Source of the DNA: CAYWNA01 sp964459305
GTDB taxonomy: Bacteria; Planctomycetota; Planctomycetia; Pirellulales; Pirellulaceae
Reading direction: 5' to 3'
DNA length: 47,106 nucleotides
Assembly (NCBI GenBank): GCA_964459305.1
Contig: CAYWNA010000085.1
Coordinates: 1 to 47,106 of the forward strand
The first letter of the stretch is position 1, and each line of letters begins with the position of its first letter. The position numbers were made by a program, and so were the translations under genes. Positions 1-8,969 of the stretch are shown here, piece after piece. The notes beneath the pieces were generated by a model that saw only the letters and a list, made by a program, of their open reading frames with translations, was not told the DNA's origin and made no database searches.

Positions 1-2
1 GG

Positions 3-65
3 ATTACGATTAAGAAGGGCCGGTCATACGGTTACTGGGCTGTGAACGCTTACATCCGTCCCTGA
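3..65 (+). CDS. C-terminal tail of a gene that begins before the window
   Basis: Reading from base 3, the frame gives about 20 codons ending in GYWAVNAYIRP and then TGA at 63-65. The other two forward frames meet stops at once or read less like protein. The tail is too short to name a family. The downstream repeats and the next gene in the same direction fit a gene ending here. This is an inference from coding-like sequence only. Confidence 0.4.
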   Translation: MTIKKGRSYGYWAVNAYIRP

Positions 66-162
66 AACACCAGTGCAAACCGAAAACACGCCGTCTGTCA
101 ATAGATCGCACGATTCGTGATGTCTAGCCGCAAGGTTGGGTCTATACGTTTGGCGCTGCAAT

Positions 163-183
163 GGACGGATTGGCAATCCGTCC
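163..183. repeat. Short perfect hairpin (9-bp stem, 3-nt loop)
   Basis: GGACGGATT, loop GGC, then AATCCGTCC. It sits in the gene-free stretch 66-503, which otherwise holds the larger palindromic element at 332-444 and no convincing gene. It resembles the other intergenic hairpins in this window, so I read it as a dispersed repeat unit rather than a terminator. There is no U-tract after it. Confidence 0.6.
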
Positions 184-331
184 TACGAAGAAGCTTATGC
201 AACGTTGGGGGCAATTCACACACCAGCAGATCGCCCCAAGCCATAGCGCTCGCAGCGTCGCAGGCCGTGCCAAGCCAGACAGGTTTGCCGACAGTGGCAT
301 TCTCCAATTCCGCGTGCTATGATCCGGGCGA

Positions 332-444
332 GGCGAGCGGCGGTTAGCGGTTTTCCCGTAGCTACGCTCGCCAGAGCGTGGATAATATGCGTTCCACCGT
401 CTGGCGACGGTGGCTACTGCATAAAGTCTCATCTGCCGCTCGCC
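332..444. repeat. Palindromic repeat element A (outer arms GGCGAGCGG / CCGCTCGCC)
   Basis: The left end is GGCGAGCGGCGG (332-343) and the right end is CATCTGCCGCTCGCC (430-444). The core is a second imperfect inverted repeat: GTAGCTACGCTCGCCAGAGC on the left against a right arm ending GACGGTGGCTAC. The same outer arms recur around a different core at 34454-34563. The element lies immediately before the start of the ceramidase-like gene. It is non-coding and probably a MITE-like or REP-like element (inference). Confidence 0.7.
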
Positions 445-503
445 CAAAACCGCAAGTGTTGATTGTCCTCACACGCCCGCCACCAATCACCTGGGAGCCC
501 GCC

Positions 504-1868
504 ATGATTCGTTCGCTGCTTGTTGGACTGTTGCTGACAATGATTTTTCATATGCCAGTCGACCTGTCCGCCGCAGATAGTAGCTCGCCGAGCTTGCGCG
601 TGGCCACGTTCGAGTCGGACGTAACCATTCCACTGGGCGAACGGCTCTATTCGAAACCGCTTGAGGCGGTCGATCAACCACTTCAGGCCAAGGGTATCGT
701 GCTGGACGACGGCGGCAAGCGTTATGTTCTCTGTACAATCGACTGGTGCACGATCCGCAACGCAACACACCTCTTGTTCCGCACGACGCTGGCCGAGGCG
801 GTGGGTACCGACGTGGCGCGCGTTGCAGTACACTGCGTTCACCAACACACGGCTCCTTCCTGCGACGGCGAGGCCCAAGAGCTGTTCAACAAACAGAAGG
901 AGGCGGTGCAGATCCGCGACCTGGAGTTCCTGGCCAAGTGCACCGATCGGCTGGCGGCCGCCGCCCGACAGTCGCTCGAACGGCTCGAACCGTTCGATTC
1001 TATTGGTACGAGTCAGGCGAAGGTTGATCGGGTGGCGTCGAATCGCCGCATTCCGACCGACGACGGCAAGGTTCGCTGGCGAGGCAGCGCCTGCACCAAC
1101 GCCGAGCTACGCGCCGCGCCCGAGGGAATCATCGACCCGTACCTCAAGACGATCACCCTGGCCCGATCCGGCAAGCCGCTGGTGCGGTTGCACTATTACG
1201 CAACGCACCCACAGAGTCGTTACGGCGAGGGTCGCGCGGGTATCGACACGGCCGGCATGGCACGCCAGCGACTGGAGAAGAAGGAAGGGGTATTCCAGAT
1301 CTACTTCACCGGCTGTTCGGGCGACGTGGCGATGGGCAAATACAACGATCGCTCGTTCGAGGCACGCAAGGAGCTTACCGACCGGCTATACGCCGGCATG
1401 GAAGCGTCGGCCGCCGTGGCCAAATTCGCTCCGGCCAAGTCGATCGAGTGGCGCATAGCGCCCGTCTCGCTGCCGCCCCGGACCGACGGCAAGTACGATC
1501 CGACCAAGTGCCGGGCGACGCTTGAAGACACCAAGGCAAAGCCAAACGACCGGCTCTGGGCCGCCTCGCGTTTGCTTTGCGCCGAGCGGCTCAAGCGGCC
1601 CATCGACTTGACCGCCCTGAAGATAGGCGACGTCTACATACTGCACCTGCCGGGCGAGCCGATGATCGAGTTCCAACTCTACGCACAGCGGCAGAAGCCC
1701 GACGCCTTTGTGGCCGTGGCCGGTTACGGGCTGGCTTCGCCAGGCTACATTTGCACCGAAAAGTCGTTCGCCGAAGGCGCCTACGAGCCGTCCGCATCGG
1801 CCACCAAACCGTGTGCCGAGGGAATTATGAAGGCAGGAATACGCCAGTTGCTGGGAGTCGAGCAATAG
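504..1868 (+). CDS. Secreted neutral/alkaline ceramidase-like protein (454 aa)
   Basis: This resembles the planctomycete proteins related to neutral/alkaline non-lysosomal ceramidase. I chose the ATG at 504 because it opens directly into a signal peptide (MIRSLLVGLLLTMIFHMPVDLSAA). An in-frame GTG at 378 would place the start inside a palindromic repeat. Family-like landmarks are a His-rich motif (CVHQHTAP), a second motif with ATHPQSRYGEGRAG, and the turn FTGCSGDVAMG; these are the regions that bind metal and form the active site in ceramidases. A paralogue with the more canonical SHNHSG and QGCAGDVN motifs lies at 29395. It probably acts in the periplasm or outside the cell on an amide or ester bond. 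The true substrate is unknown; lipid amidase activity is inferred from the family only. Confidence 0.75.
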   Translation: MIRSLLVGLLLTMIFHMPVDLSAADSSSPSLRVATFESDVTIPLGERLYSKPLEAVDQPLQAKGIVLDDGGKRYVLCTIDWCTIRNATHLLFRTTLAEAVGTDVARVAVHCVHQHTAPSCDGEAQELFNKQKEAVQIRDLEFLAKCTDRLAAAARQSLERLEPFDSIGTSQAKVDRVASNRRIPTDDGKVRWRGSACTNAELRAAPEGIIDPYLKTITLARSGKPLVRLHYYATHPQSRYGEGRAGIDTAGMARQRLEKKEGVFQIYFTGCSGDVAMGKYNDRSFEARKELTDRLYAGMEASAAVAKFAPAKSIEWRIAPVSLPPRTDGKYDPTKCRATLEDTKAKPNDRLWAASRLLCAERLKRPIDLTALKIGDVYILHLPGEPMIEFQLYAQRQKPDAFVAVAGYGLASPGYICTEKSFAEGAYEPSASATKPCAEGIMKAGIRQLLGVEQ

Positions 1869-2026
1869 CGTGCGTATCCAAATTCCACATCTCGAAGTGG
1901 ACGACCCCATCAGATACGATCCTCTGACGAGTGGACGTGGTGACGCCAGACCGCTTCAACGTGAAGACACCTACACAGCAAACGCCAATTCGATCAGCAA
2001 GCCTTGCGGGGCCATGGTGGCAACGG

Positions 2027-3454
2027 TCAAGGGAATGCGATCTCGGCCTTGGGCAACGCCAGCTCGAGCTGGTCGGCGGCCGCTGCCGTCACGGCCGTCC
2101 TTTGGATGACCAGCACCTGGAGTTGCGCCATCTTCTTGAGATGCACTAGGCCCCGGTCAGTAATGGTCGTCTTCCATAGGCTGAGCCTCTTCAGGCTCGC
2201 CAATCGAGGCAGATGGGCCAAGCCGCGATCACAGACTTGTGTGCGATCGAGCTCAAGCGTCTTGAGGTCCCTCAGGCCTTGGATGTATCGCAAACCGTCA
2301 CCGCGGATTTGGGTGCCGCTCAAGTCCAAAGACTCCAGATGTGTGAGTCGAGCCAAATGCACCAATCCGGCATCGGTGATTCGAGTACGTTCAAGGCTCA
2401 ATCTCTTCAGGTTAACCAGTCGCTCCAACGATTGTAGGCCTTTGTCGGTAATCGGCACGTCGCTCAGCACCAGGTCTTCAAGTCCGTCCATGGTACCACC
2501 CGCCGTGGCGCGGTCGGTGGAGGAGCCCCCGAGCATTTCGGCCAATTGAGCATCGACGATCGAGGCATCGAAAACGCGGAGGGCCCGTAGCTCGCCGAGT
2601 ATCGATCGGATGTTCTTGGCTGCAGCGTCATCCACCGCGATGCCTCCAAGGAACAAAAGATCAACCTGCGGGAGTTCGGCCAAGCTGGCCAAGTCGGAGG
2701 TACTCCCCTTCCATCTCCGCGGCGTGACACGGGCGTCGATGGAGACGTGGTATTTAAGCCCCTTTTGGTCCTCACCACGGTATACGGACACCCGCGCACC
2801 TAGCCGCTCGAGACCGGCCGCCGCCCGACGCTCCGATTCGTTTTGCGCGCCGCCCGCCGATACTACCCCAAACCCGTCAACCAACTTCTCAGCGTTCTCC
2901 TCCTCTGTCACGTACGTCCCGGTGACATCGAGCGAGTGGAGACGGAGCCGACGAAGCGAGTCCAATGCGCCATTGGTGACCCGCGTATGGCCAAGGTCAA
3001 GATGATCGAGACTTCGCAGGCGGACGAGGTGTTCAATGCCAGCATCAGAAATCGCCGTGGCGCGAAGGCTCAACCTTTCCAGGCCGCGGAGGGATGCGAT
3101 CTCCTCTAAGTCCTCGTCGGTGACGGTGGAGCCATCGAGGTAAAGCCGCCACAGCTTGCGGACGCAATGCAACCGGACGACGACTTCCCGCGGCGAGTTA
3201 CCGTCGTAGATGACCGTGGCTCGGTCGGCGAAGAACGGATGCACGCGCGGAGAAGGCTCGTTGTAGAACTGTACATGAGCGCCCAGTTGGGCCAGTTGCT
3301 CCACCGCCCGATGTTCGTCGCGGGCGCGATTCATCTGGTGGCGCACCCACCCCAAGATGACCGCCGCCAGAAGCACTACCAGCAAAAGGGAGCGCACGCT
3401 CATCTGGAGCGGCCGGCGACAGGGGCGTGGCGGGGGTGGCTCAGGCGAAGTCAT
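2027..3454 (-). CDS. Membrane-anchored leucine-rich-repeat protein (475 aa)
   Basis: After a short Pro/Arg-rich cytoplasmic leader comes one membrane segment (residues about 19-37, MSVRSLLLVVLLAAVILGW). The rest should be exported. The body has ribonuclease-inhibitor-like LRRs of about 24 residues, such as LERLSLRATAISDAGIEHL and LDLSGTQIRGDGL. The protein looks internally duplicated. A stretch with LGAHVQFY (57-64) precedes the first LRR block, and a similar LGARVSVY (218-225) precedes the second. The start could also be Met18 at 3403, which would remove only the leader. Such proteins are common in planctomycetes and have no assigned function; protein-protein binding is the likely role. It is convergent with the upstream ceramidase-like gene. 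Confidence 0.8.
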   Translation of the reverse strand: MTSPEPPPPRPCRRPLQMSVRSLLLVVLLAAVILGWVRHQMNRARDEHRAVEQLAQLGAHVQFYNEPSPRVHPFFADRATVIYDGNSPREVVVRLHCVRKLWRLYLDGSTVTDEDLEEIASLRGLERLSLRATAISDAGIEHLVRLRSLDHLDLGHTRVTNGALDSLRRLRLHSLDVTGTYVTEEENAEKLVDGFGVVSAGGAQNESERRAAAGLERLGARVSVYRGEDQKGLKYHVSIDARVTPRRWKGSTSDLASLAELPQVDLLFLGGIAVDDAAAKNIRSILGELRALRVFDASIVDAQLAEMLGGSSTDRATAGGTMDGLEDLVLSDVPITDKGLQSLERLVNLKRLSLERTRITDAGLVHLARLTHLESLDLSGTQIRGDGLRYIQGLRDLKTLELDRTQVCDRGLAHLPRLASLKRLSLWKTTITDRGLVHLKKMAQLQVLVIQRTAVTAAAADQLELALPKAEIAFP

Positions 3455-3928
3455 GTCTTCATTGTAACTGAGGGACGACGTTGGCGCCCAACTTTTTGGC
3501 TTACGAACACCAGCCCGGCCAGAGTGCCGAGCTCAGGCACAGACAACGTTGTCATGCAGACCTCCATCGCCTCTTCACTCGGACGAGTACCATCGGGCAA
3601 GAAACGCATCAATGCCCTGATTCTGCGGCGCAAGTCCCTGCCACTGGTGCGCGCCGGAGCAGACCACCGAAGGGCAGGCCGTTTGTGGGCGATGCCCGGT
3701 GGATTGCAGAATGCCGTAGCTCAGGCAGTCAAACGGGGAAGAAAAGCTGTCAGGAACCGTTTTCGGACAAGTCACGCTGGGCTCATCTCCAACCGCCGAC
3801 ATTTCGCCCCGACATCTCGCTCCCAAGTTGGGAGTCAGAACTCCGTGGACCAGCGCAGTCGTCACCTTATTCGACGTGCGTCCGGTTGACTTCTACGATT
3901 GCCGGATGGAGCTTTTGGGAAGGACAGG
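3455..3928. other. Gene-poor stretch between two reverse-strand genes
   Basis: About 470 bases with only short open frames in several phases and none with a ribosome-binding site or recognisable motif. A minus-strand reading near 3480-3633 (containing MRFLPDGTRPSEEAMEV) looks faintly protein-like and may be a remnant, but I cannot name it. I see no clear promoter or terminator. Confidence 0.5.
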
Positions 3929-5362
3929 TTACTCCTGCCCATCTACTTTGAAAGGAACCGCCTTGGGGAACTTGTAGCCGCCTGCCTCGGGCACGGCGTG
4001 TTTTGCGACAAAATCTGCCACTCTCTTCGCAGCGCCGAGGATCTCTTCGTCCTTGAGGTACTTGCCTATCTGGGCCAGACCACAAACCACGCCGGTCTGG
4101 CCGTAATCGAGTGTGATGGCGATCCTCTGCCTTCTCCTGTCAGGACATGCGAGACACCCGTCCACTTCCACTGCCGTGCCGATAACACCTTGCGCCACGC
4201 GTTTCAGCGCCGCCTTGATCTTTGCCGTGAACTCGGGGTCGCTGTCGCCGATTTCCCTGGCGAATCGGATGAGAAAATCGCAACTGCCCAACACGCCGCC
4301 ACAGTACCCGAAGCCGCCATCGCCGCCCGGAGGTCCGAAGACCTTGCCTTGCGGAAGCTTCAGGAGCCTGAAGACAGCACTCTCCGCAGCGCCCCTGGCA
4401 TACTTCATGCACTCCGCCGCGAACTCCGGAGCTTTCTCCCGGTTGGCACGTGCGCCCATGAGAAAGGCCAGGCCTATCCCACCGGTTCCGCTCCCGAACC
4501 CGATGTTCCTGCTTTGTTCGCTGTGCCGCATGTACGGCCACACGGCTGCTTTGCCGTGTTTCTCGGCAACGTCCATCAGGTAACGGAGGTTCGAGTTCGC
4601 CATGGACAGCGGCGTCATCCCGTCGTAGAGCTTGATGTCCGGACGGACCTCTGCAATGTGCAGCAGCGACTGCACAATACCTGCCTGGCCGTAGCAGAAC
4701 CCCGTCTCGATGGGGCCGTCCTTGCCTTTGCGCCACACGAATCTCCTGTCGACGCCCGAACCGATGAACTCCCCCCGTTTCCGCAGGTTCAGCAGGACTC
4801 CCATGAGCGCCTTTTCGAACTCCTCATCCTCGGAGTTCTGAGTGGCGGCGAGGAAGACCTCAAGGAAAGCGGCCAGTCCATGGGAGTAGCCTGCCAATGC
4901 TCCGTGCCACAGGTAGACTCGGCCCTCCCTGGTATCCCTCTTCTGCATGATCGCCGCGACGCCGCGTGCGCCCGCGAGGCCCGCGTCTCGGTACTTCCGG
5001 TCACCATGCTCCTCGTAGGCCCGGAAGAACATGGATACGGTGTGGCACATGTAGGTCCCGGACGGCTTGCTGAACTTGCTGTCCGGCGGGGCCAGCGGGA
5101 CGAGTGGACAGATCAGCCGGTCCGGTTCGTCCGTCTTCGACACGGACACGATCCAGTCGAGCGCGCCCTCCCAATACTTCGAATACTCAGGAGCAACGTC
5201 GGAGAGTTCCAGAAATCCCCACGCAACGCCAGCAGCCCCATGGGTGTCGGTGTGGTACTCGGGCTCTTCGCCTTCTGCCGCAGACGCCACGCCCGGGACG
5301 GCTATTGCCAAGGCAAGAGCAACTGAGAGGCCCACATACAAGACACGATAGCGCTTGATCAT
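3929..5362 (-). CDS. Secreted LanC-like (lanthionine synthetase C-type) barrel protein (477 aa)
   Basis: The signal peptide MIKRYRVLYVGLSVALALA..ASA sets the start at 5362; an upstream in-frame ATG at 5422 would add 20 residues before it. The body repeats the glycine-rich turns of the six-fold alpha/alpha barrel of LanC-like proteins: GAAGVAWG, GALAGYSHGLAAFL, FCYGQAGI, GTGGIGLAFL, YCGGVLGSCDFL and DYGQTGVVCGL. In true LanC cyclases zinc is held by Cys, then Cys-His. Here Cys223 (FCYG) and Cys354 (YCGG) are in place, but the following His is Gly355, so canonical lanthionine chemistry is doubtful. Export also argues against a cytosolic RiPP cyclase, and no LanA/LanB partner is nearby. A barrel glycosidase or epimerase-like role is equally possible. 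It is divergent from the beta-helix gene at 5674. Confidence 0.75.
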   Translation of the reverse strand: MIKRYRVLYVGLSVALALAIAVPGVASAAEGEEPEYHTDTHGAAGVAWGFLELSDVAPEYSKYWEGALDWIVSVSKTDEPDRLICPLVPLAPPDSKFSKPSGTYMCHTVSMFFRAYEEHGDRKYRDAGLAGARGVAAIMQKRDTREGRVYLWHGALAGYSHGLAAFLEVFLAATQNSEDEEFEKALMGVLLNLRKRGEFIGSGVDRRFVWRKGKDGPIETGFCYGQAGIVQSLLHIAEVRPDIKLYDGMTPLSMANSNLRYLMDVAEKHGKAAVWPYMRHSEQSRNIGFGSGTGGIGLAFLMGARANREKAPEFAAECMKYARGAAESAVFRLLKLPQGKVFGPPGGDGGFGYCGGVLGSCDFLIRFAREIGDSDPEFTAKIKAALKRVAQGVIGTAVEVDGCLACPDRRRQRIAITLDYGQTGVVCGLAQIGKYLKDEEILGAAKRVADFVAKHAVPEAGGYKFPKAVPFKVDGQE

Positions 5363-5673
5363 GGTAATGCATAGGGCCTTGGAAGATTGTCTTCTCGTCC
5401 AGAAGCCGTTTTGGATGTTCATCGCACGTCGTCAGAACTTCCTGGACACATGAACGCGAACAACAAAATGTGGCTCGCTGCACCAAGGCTAACTCACTCC
5501 GCCTGACAATTCAACTGTGAATGCCTGTCCCTAATGATTTCCGACTCTATGATGTCATACTGCAGAATACTTGACGGGACGTGCCCGTACATCTAACCTT
5601 GGATTCGTCTCACCTTAACGCACCTACCGACTCGCCTTTGCCCCAAGCCCGCTCGACGGAAAGGGCGATCATT
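5363..5673. other. Divergent intergenic region, LanC-like / beta-helix genes
   Basis: About 310 bases that should carry promoters for both neighbours. A small palindrome, ACGGGACGTGCCCGT, lies at 5575-5589, and TTGACG overlaps its left side. An open frame from a GTG at 5581 runs into the beta-helix gene but lacks a signal peptide at its start, so I treat this part as untranslated. I see no other structured feature. Confidence 0.45.
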
Positions 5674-8199
5674 ATGCTTAACGCGGTTACCCGCGTGTCG
5701 ACGATCCTCGTCGCGGCACTGACAGTACTTCTAGCCTGTTCCACCGTTACGGCGGAACCGGCTGCCATGGTTTACTACGTGGCGGTCGATGGCAACGATG
5801 ACTGGTCGGGCAAGCTGCCCGCGGCCAACGCCGCAAAGACCGACGGACCGTTCGCTTCCATCGCCAAAGCTCGCGATGCGATCCGCGAGCTGAAGGCGGA
5901 CCAGGGAACCCTGCGCCAGCCGGTGAACGTTCAGGTCCGGGGCGGCACGTACTACATCAGCGAAACGATCGCACTTGTGCCGGAAGATTCCGGGACGAAG
6001 ACCTGCCCGATCAGTTACACGGCCTATCCGCACGAGAAGCCCGTGCTCCGCGGCGGACGCCCGGTGAGCGGATGGCAGACTGATGATGGCAAGCTTTTCT
6101 ACGCAGATCTGCCGGGCGTGAAGGCCGGTCGCTGGTATTTTCGCCAACTGTTCGTCGATGGTCGCCGCCAGGTTCGCGCTCGCTACCCGAACGTCAACCC
6201 GACGGACCCATTGCGAAAGGGATTCCTGTATGCCGACACGGGCGGGTTCGGCGTTTGCGTGGGTTGCATCCACAACTCGGGCGATTGGATGCAGTACAGG
6301 GTCAACGTGCCGGCCGATGGCACCTATTCCCTTTGGGTTCGCTACGGTTCGCACAACAAGCCGTACGGACTGGACGGCATGAGCGGTCGGACAACCATGT
6401 CCGTCGACGGCGGCGAGCCCGTCCCGCTGACGAACTTGCCGGACACGGGCGGCTGGGGAATTCATAAGTGGAACCAAAGCGTTTCGCTTCCGTTGAAGGC
6501 GGGCGATCATGTGTTGAAGTGGCAAAACGTCAAGGGCGGAGGAATCGACCTGGATGCGTTCGTGCTCTGCGACGATCCGAAGTGGATACCCGGCGAGTGG
6601 CCGCTCAATCCCGTCTCGCCCGGCGCGCATCGGGTATTGATCCAGGCCGAGGGGTTTTCCGCTTCGCACGGCCGACAGCTACGCGTAGCGGTTTCGGGCA
6701 ACAGCGCCAAGAGCAAGACGTTCATCCAGTGCAAGCCGCAAACGGCCAAGGCCGCTTGGGTTGCGCCCGACGCCGCAATACACATCTTCCAGTCGGGTTC
6801 GTGCCGAGCGTTCAAGGAGATCGTTCAGATCAAATCGGTCGACCCGGACGGCGCCGGAATCCACGTGGGCGGCAAGGAGTGCATCACCTTCCTGCGTGGC
6901 GGCGACCGCTTCTTCGTCGAGAACGTTCGCTCTGAATTGGACTCGCCCGGCGAATGGTTCCTGGATCGCGGCGAAGGTCGCCTCTACTATCGGCCCGAGA
7001 AGCTGCCGATTGAGCAGTGCAAAGTGATCGCGCCGGCTGTTGGTCGGCTGTTTTCGCTGATTGGCGACGCCGAGAAAAAGAAGTACGTCTCCCATGTACG
7101 GATCTCCGGGTTCGAGATTCGCAACACCGACTACTCGCCCGACGACGGCTGCGAGGGCTATCGGATGGGCCGCGAGGGCACAATCTACCTGAATGCGGCC
7201 AGCGATTGCCAGATCGACGACAACCGGTTCGTCAACATTGGAAACTACGCCGTGTGCGCCATCGGCAGTACGGGCAACCGGGTGTCGGGCAACCGGGTTT
7301 TCCAGAGCGCCGAGGGCGGTGTGCTGCTGGTCGACTCGGCCGGCAACCGTGTATTGAACAACCACATCCACCACATCGGCCTCGTCTACAAGCACATCGG
7401 CGGCGTGGTCTTGGATAGGGCCGGCTGCTCCGACAACGTGGTGGCGCATAACGTCGTCCACGATAGTTCCCGATACGGCATCACGTTAAAGAACGTCGGC
7501 GAGCACAATACGGTCGAATACAACAGGGTGTACAACCTGAACACCGAGACCTACGACACGGGCGGAATCGAAGTTACGCAGCAAAACCAAACGTTCCGCA
7601 GCGCCAGCGCTATTCGCCACAACATCGTGTATGACACGGGCGGATACTCGTCGATTGGCACGAAGCCGATCTTCAATTCCTGGGGCATCTATCTCGATTC
7701 CTATGCCAGCGGATACGAGGTCAGTCACAACGTTGTTTGGGGTACTACGCACGGCGGACTGATGATCCAGGGTGGCAAGGATAACTACGTCCACAACAAC
7801 ATCTTCGCCAACAGCACGAAGCAGCAGATCCAGTTGAACAATTTCAGGGAGAACTCGACCGGCAACCGGTTCCTCCGCAACATTGTTTACTACATCGAGC
7901 CCGAGGCCCTACTGATGGCCGCGTATCGCAACAGCCGGCAGGTGATCGAGTGCGACCATAACCTCTACTGGCACGTGGGCGACGGCCCGTTGCCCTTTAT
8001 GCTGAGCGGAGGAGGCAATTCGTATGCCGATTGGCAGAAGCTCGGCCAGGACGCCCACTCGGTGGTTGCCGACCCGCGTTTCGTCGATCCGGCCAAGAAC
8101 GACTACTCACTTCGCACCGACTCCCCCGCCCTGAAACTCGGCTTCCAGCCGATCGACACATCGCAGGTCGGCCTAACCCAAGAATCGCCTGCCCGGTAG
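5674..8199 (+). CDS. Secreted right-handed parallel beta-helix protein (841 aa)
   Basis: The ATG at 5674 opens a signal peptide (MLNAVTRVSTILVAALTVLLACSTVTA). The mature start YYVAVDGNDDWSGKLP..PFASIAKARDAI is the typical opening of secreted beta-helix (DUF1565/PbH1-type) proteins. Residues about 210-300 contain a carbohydrate-binding-like insert (YSLWVRYG, AGDHVLKW). From about residue 470 come PbH1 coils with repeating short motifs: DNRFVNIGNYAV, GNRVSGNRVF, GNRVLNNHIHHIG, DNVVAHNVVHDSS and HNTVEYNRVYN. The fold is used by polysaccharide lyases and glycosidases acting on uronates or galactans. Catalytic residues cannot be assigned by eye. It is only 8 bases upstream of the racemase-like gene, so it is probably the first gene of a four-gene operon. 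Confidence 0.85.
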   Translation: MLNAVTRVSTILVAALTVLLACSTVTAEPAAMVYYVAVDGNDDWSGKLPAANAAKTDGPFASIAKARDAIRELKADQGTLRQPVNVQVRGGTYYISETIALVPEDSGTKTCPISYTAYPHEKPVLRGGRPVSGWQTDDGKLFYADLPGVKAGRWYFRQLFVDGRRQVRARYPNVNPTDPLRKGFLYADTGGFGVCVGCIHNSGDWMQYRVNVPADGTYSLWVRYGSHNKPYGLDGMSGRTTMSVDGGEPVPLTNLPDTGGWGIHKWNQSVSLPLKAGDHVLKWQNVKGGGIDLDAFVLCDDPKWIPGEWPLNPVSPGAHRVLIQAEGFSASHGRQLRVAVSGNSAKSKTFIQCKPQTAKAAWVAPDAAIHIFQSGSCRAFKEIVQIKSVDPDGAGIHVGGKECITFLRGGDRFFVENVRSELDSPGEWFLDRGEGRLYYRPEKLPIEQCKVIAPAVGRLFSLIGDAEKKKYVSHVRISGFEIRNTDYSPDDGCEGYRMGREGTIYLNAASDCQIDDNRFVNIGNYAVCAIGSTGNRVSGNRVFQSAEGGVLLVDSAGNRVLNNHIHHIGLVYKHIGGVVLDRAGCSDNVVAHNVVHDSSRYGITLKNVGEHNTVEYNRVYNLNTETYDTGGIEVTQQNQTFRSASAIRHNIVYDTGGYSSIGTKPIFNSWGIYLDSYASGYEVSHNVVWGTTHGGLMIQGGKDNYVHNNIFANSTKQQIQLNNFRENSTGNRFLRNIVYYIEPEALLMAAYRNSRQVIECDHNLYWHVGDGPLPFMLSGGGNSYADWQKLGQDAHSVVADPRFVDPAKNDYSLRTDSPALKLGFQPIDTSQVGLTQESPAR

Positions 8200-8207
8200 A
8201 TGAAAAT

Positions 8208-8969
8208 ATGTGTGAGAAGATGAGAGACGGCAGTAGTTCGCGGCGACCGCTGATCGGCATCCTTGGCTGGGAAGCCGGGAACATAGACACGTTGGCCCAG
8301 CTTGAGAAGATACCGGGGAATATCGCTCATCCGGAAACGTTCGACTTCCCCGTCGATTACGAACGAATCACCGGAGCGCACTACCAAACGGTCGTGGTTC
8401 AGCCTAATGCAGGAGTCCTGGCATCAATGGTAGACGCGGCTCGGGCAATGGAGCGGCGGGGGATTCGGGCGGTTTTGACGAGTTGCGGCTTCAACGCCGT
8501 GTTTCAGAGGGAGCTTGCCGGCGCCGTCAACGTACCGGTGTTCGCTTCTGCTTTGCTTCAAGTCCCTCTCGTTCACCGCATGCTCAAGCCCGATCAGTGC
8601 GTTGGCATTATCACGGCAGCCGAAGAGCATCTGACGACGGCACATCTGACGAGTGTTGGCATCACGGACGAAATGCCGATTTGTATCACGGGATTGGAAA
8701 ACAGCAGGGAGTTTTCGAGAATCCTTGCCGATCCCAAGGCCGATCCCGTGGTCGACAAACTCGAATCGGAAATCGTCGATCTCGCTCGACGCCTCGTGGC
8801 GGAAAACCGAGGTATCGGGGCCATCGTTCTGGAATGCACCGACCTACCGCCGTTCGCGGCGGCCCTGCGACGAGCCTTACGCGTGCCCGCTTTCGACATC
8901 GTTTCGCTTGCGAACTGGGTGTATGAGTCCATCTGCGGTGATCGCTGGAACAGGAGTAGCAGTCTATGA
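8208..8969 (+). CDS. Aspartate/glutamate racemase-like enzyme (253 aa)
   Basis: The protein has the pseudo-symmetric two-cysteine layout of the Asp/Glu/hydantoin racemase superfamily. The first Cys is Cys93 in LTSCGFN and the second is Cys210 in VLECTDLPP; the pair would serve as the two acid/base thiols. The ATG at 8208 follows the beta-helix stop by 8 bases and gives the family's usual length of about 250 residues; Met5 at 8220 is an alternative. The stop overlaps the start of the next gene (ATGA, 8966-8969), so the two are almost surely translationally coupled. Next to an opine-type dehydrogenase, racemisation of an amino acid or opine precursor is a reasonable guess, but the substrate is unknown. 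Cytosolic. Confidence 0.8.
   Translation: MCEKMRDGSSSRRPLIGILGWEAGNIDTLAQLEKIPGNIAHPETFDFPVDYERITGAHYQTVVVQPNAGVLASMVDAARAMERRGIRAVLTSCGFNAVFQRELAGAVNVPVFASALLQVPLVHRMLKPDQCVGIITAAEEHLTTAHLTSVGITDEMPICITGLENSREFSRILADPKADPVVDKLESEIVDLARRLVAENRGIGAIVLECTDLPPFAAALRRALRVPAFDIVSLANWVYESICGDRWNRSSSL

Noticed and set aside
378..503. N-terminal extension of the first ceramidase-like protein from a GTG at 378
   Set aside because: It would translate palindromic element A; the signal peptide starts at the ATG 504.
3575..3865. A 96-codon reverse-strand frame in the gap before the LanC-like gene
   Set aside because: No ribosome-binding site, no domain, and its composition does not look protein-like.
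3899..5326. Forward-strand open frame of 475 codons opposite the LanC-like gene
   Set aside because: It has no signal peptide or known motif and is explained as the antisense reading of a well-supported gene in GC-rich DNA.
3929..5362. A lanthipeptide gene cluster around the LanC-like protein
   Set aside because: No dehydratase, precursor peptide or ABC exporter is nearby, and the protein is itself exported.
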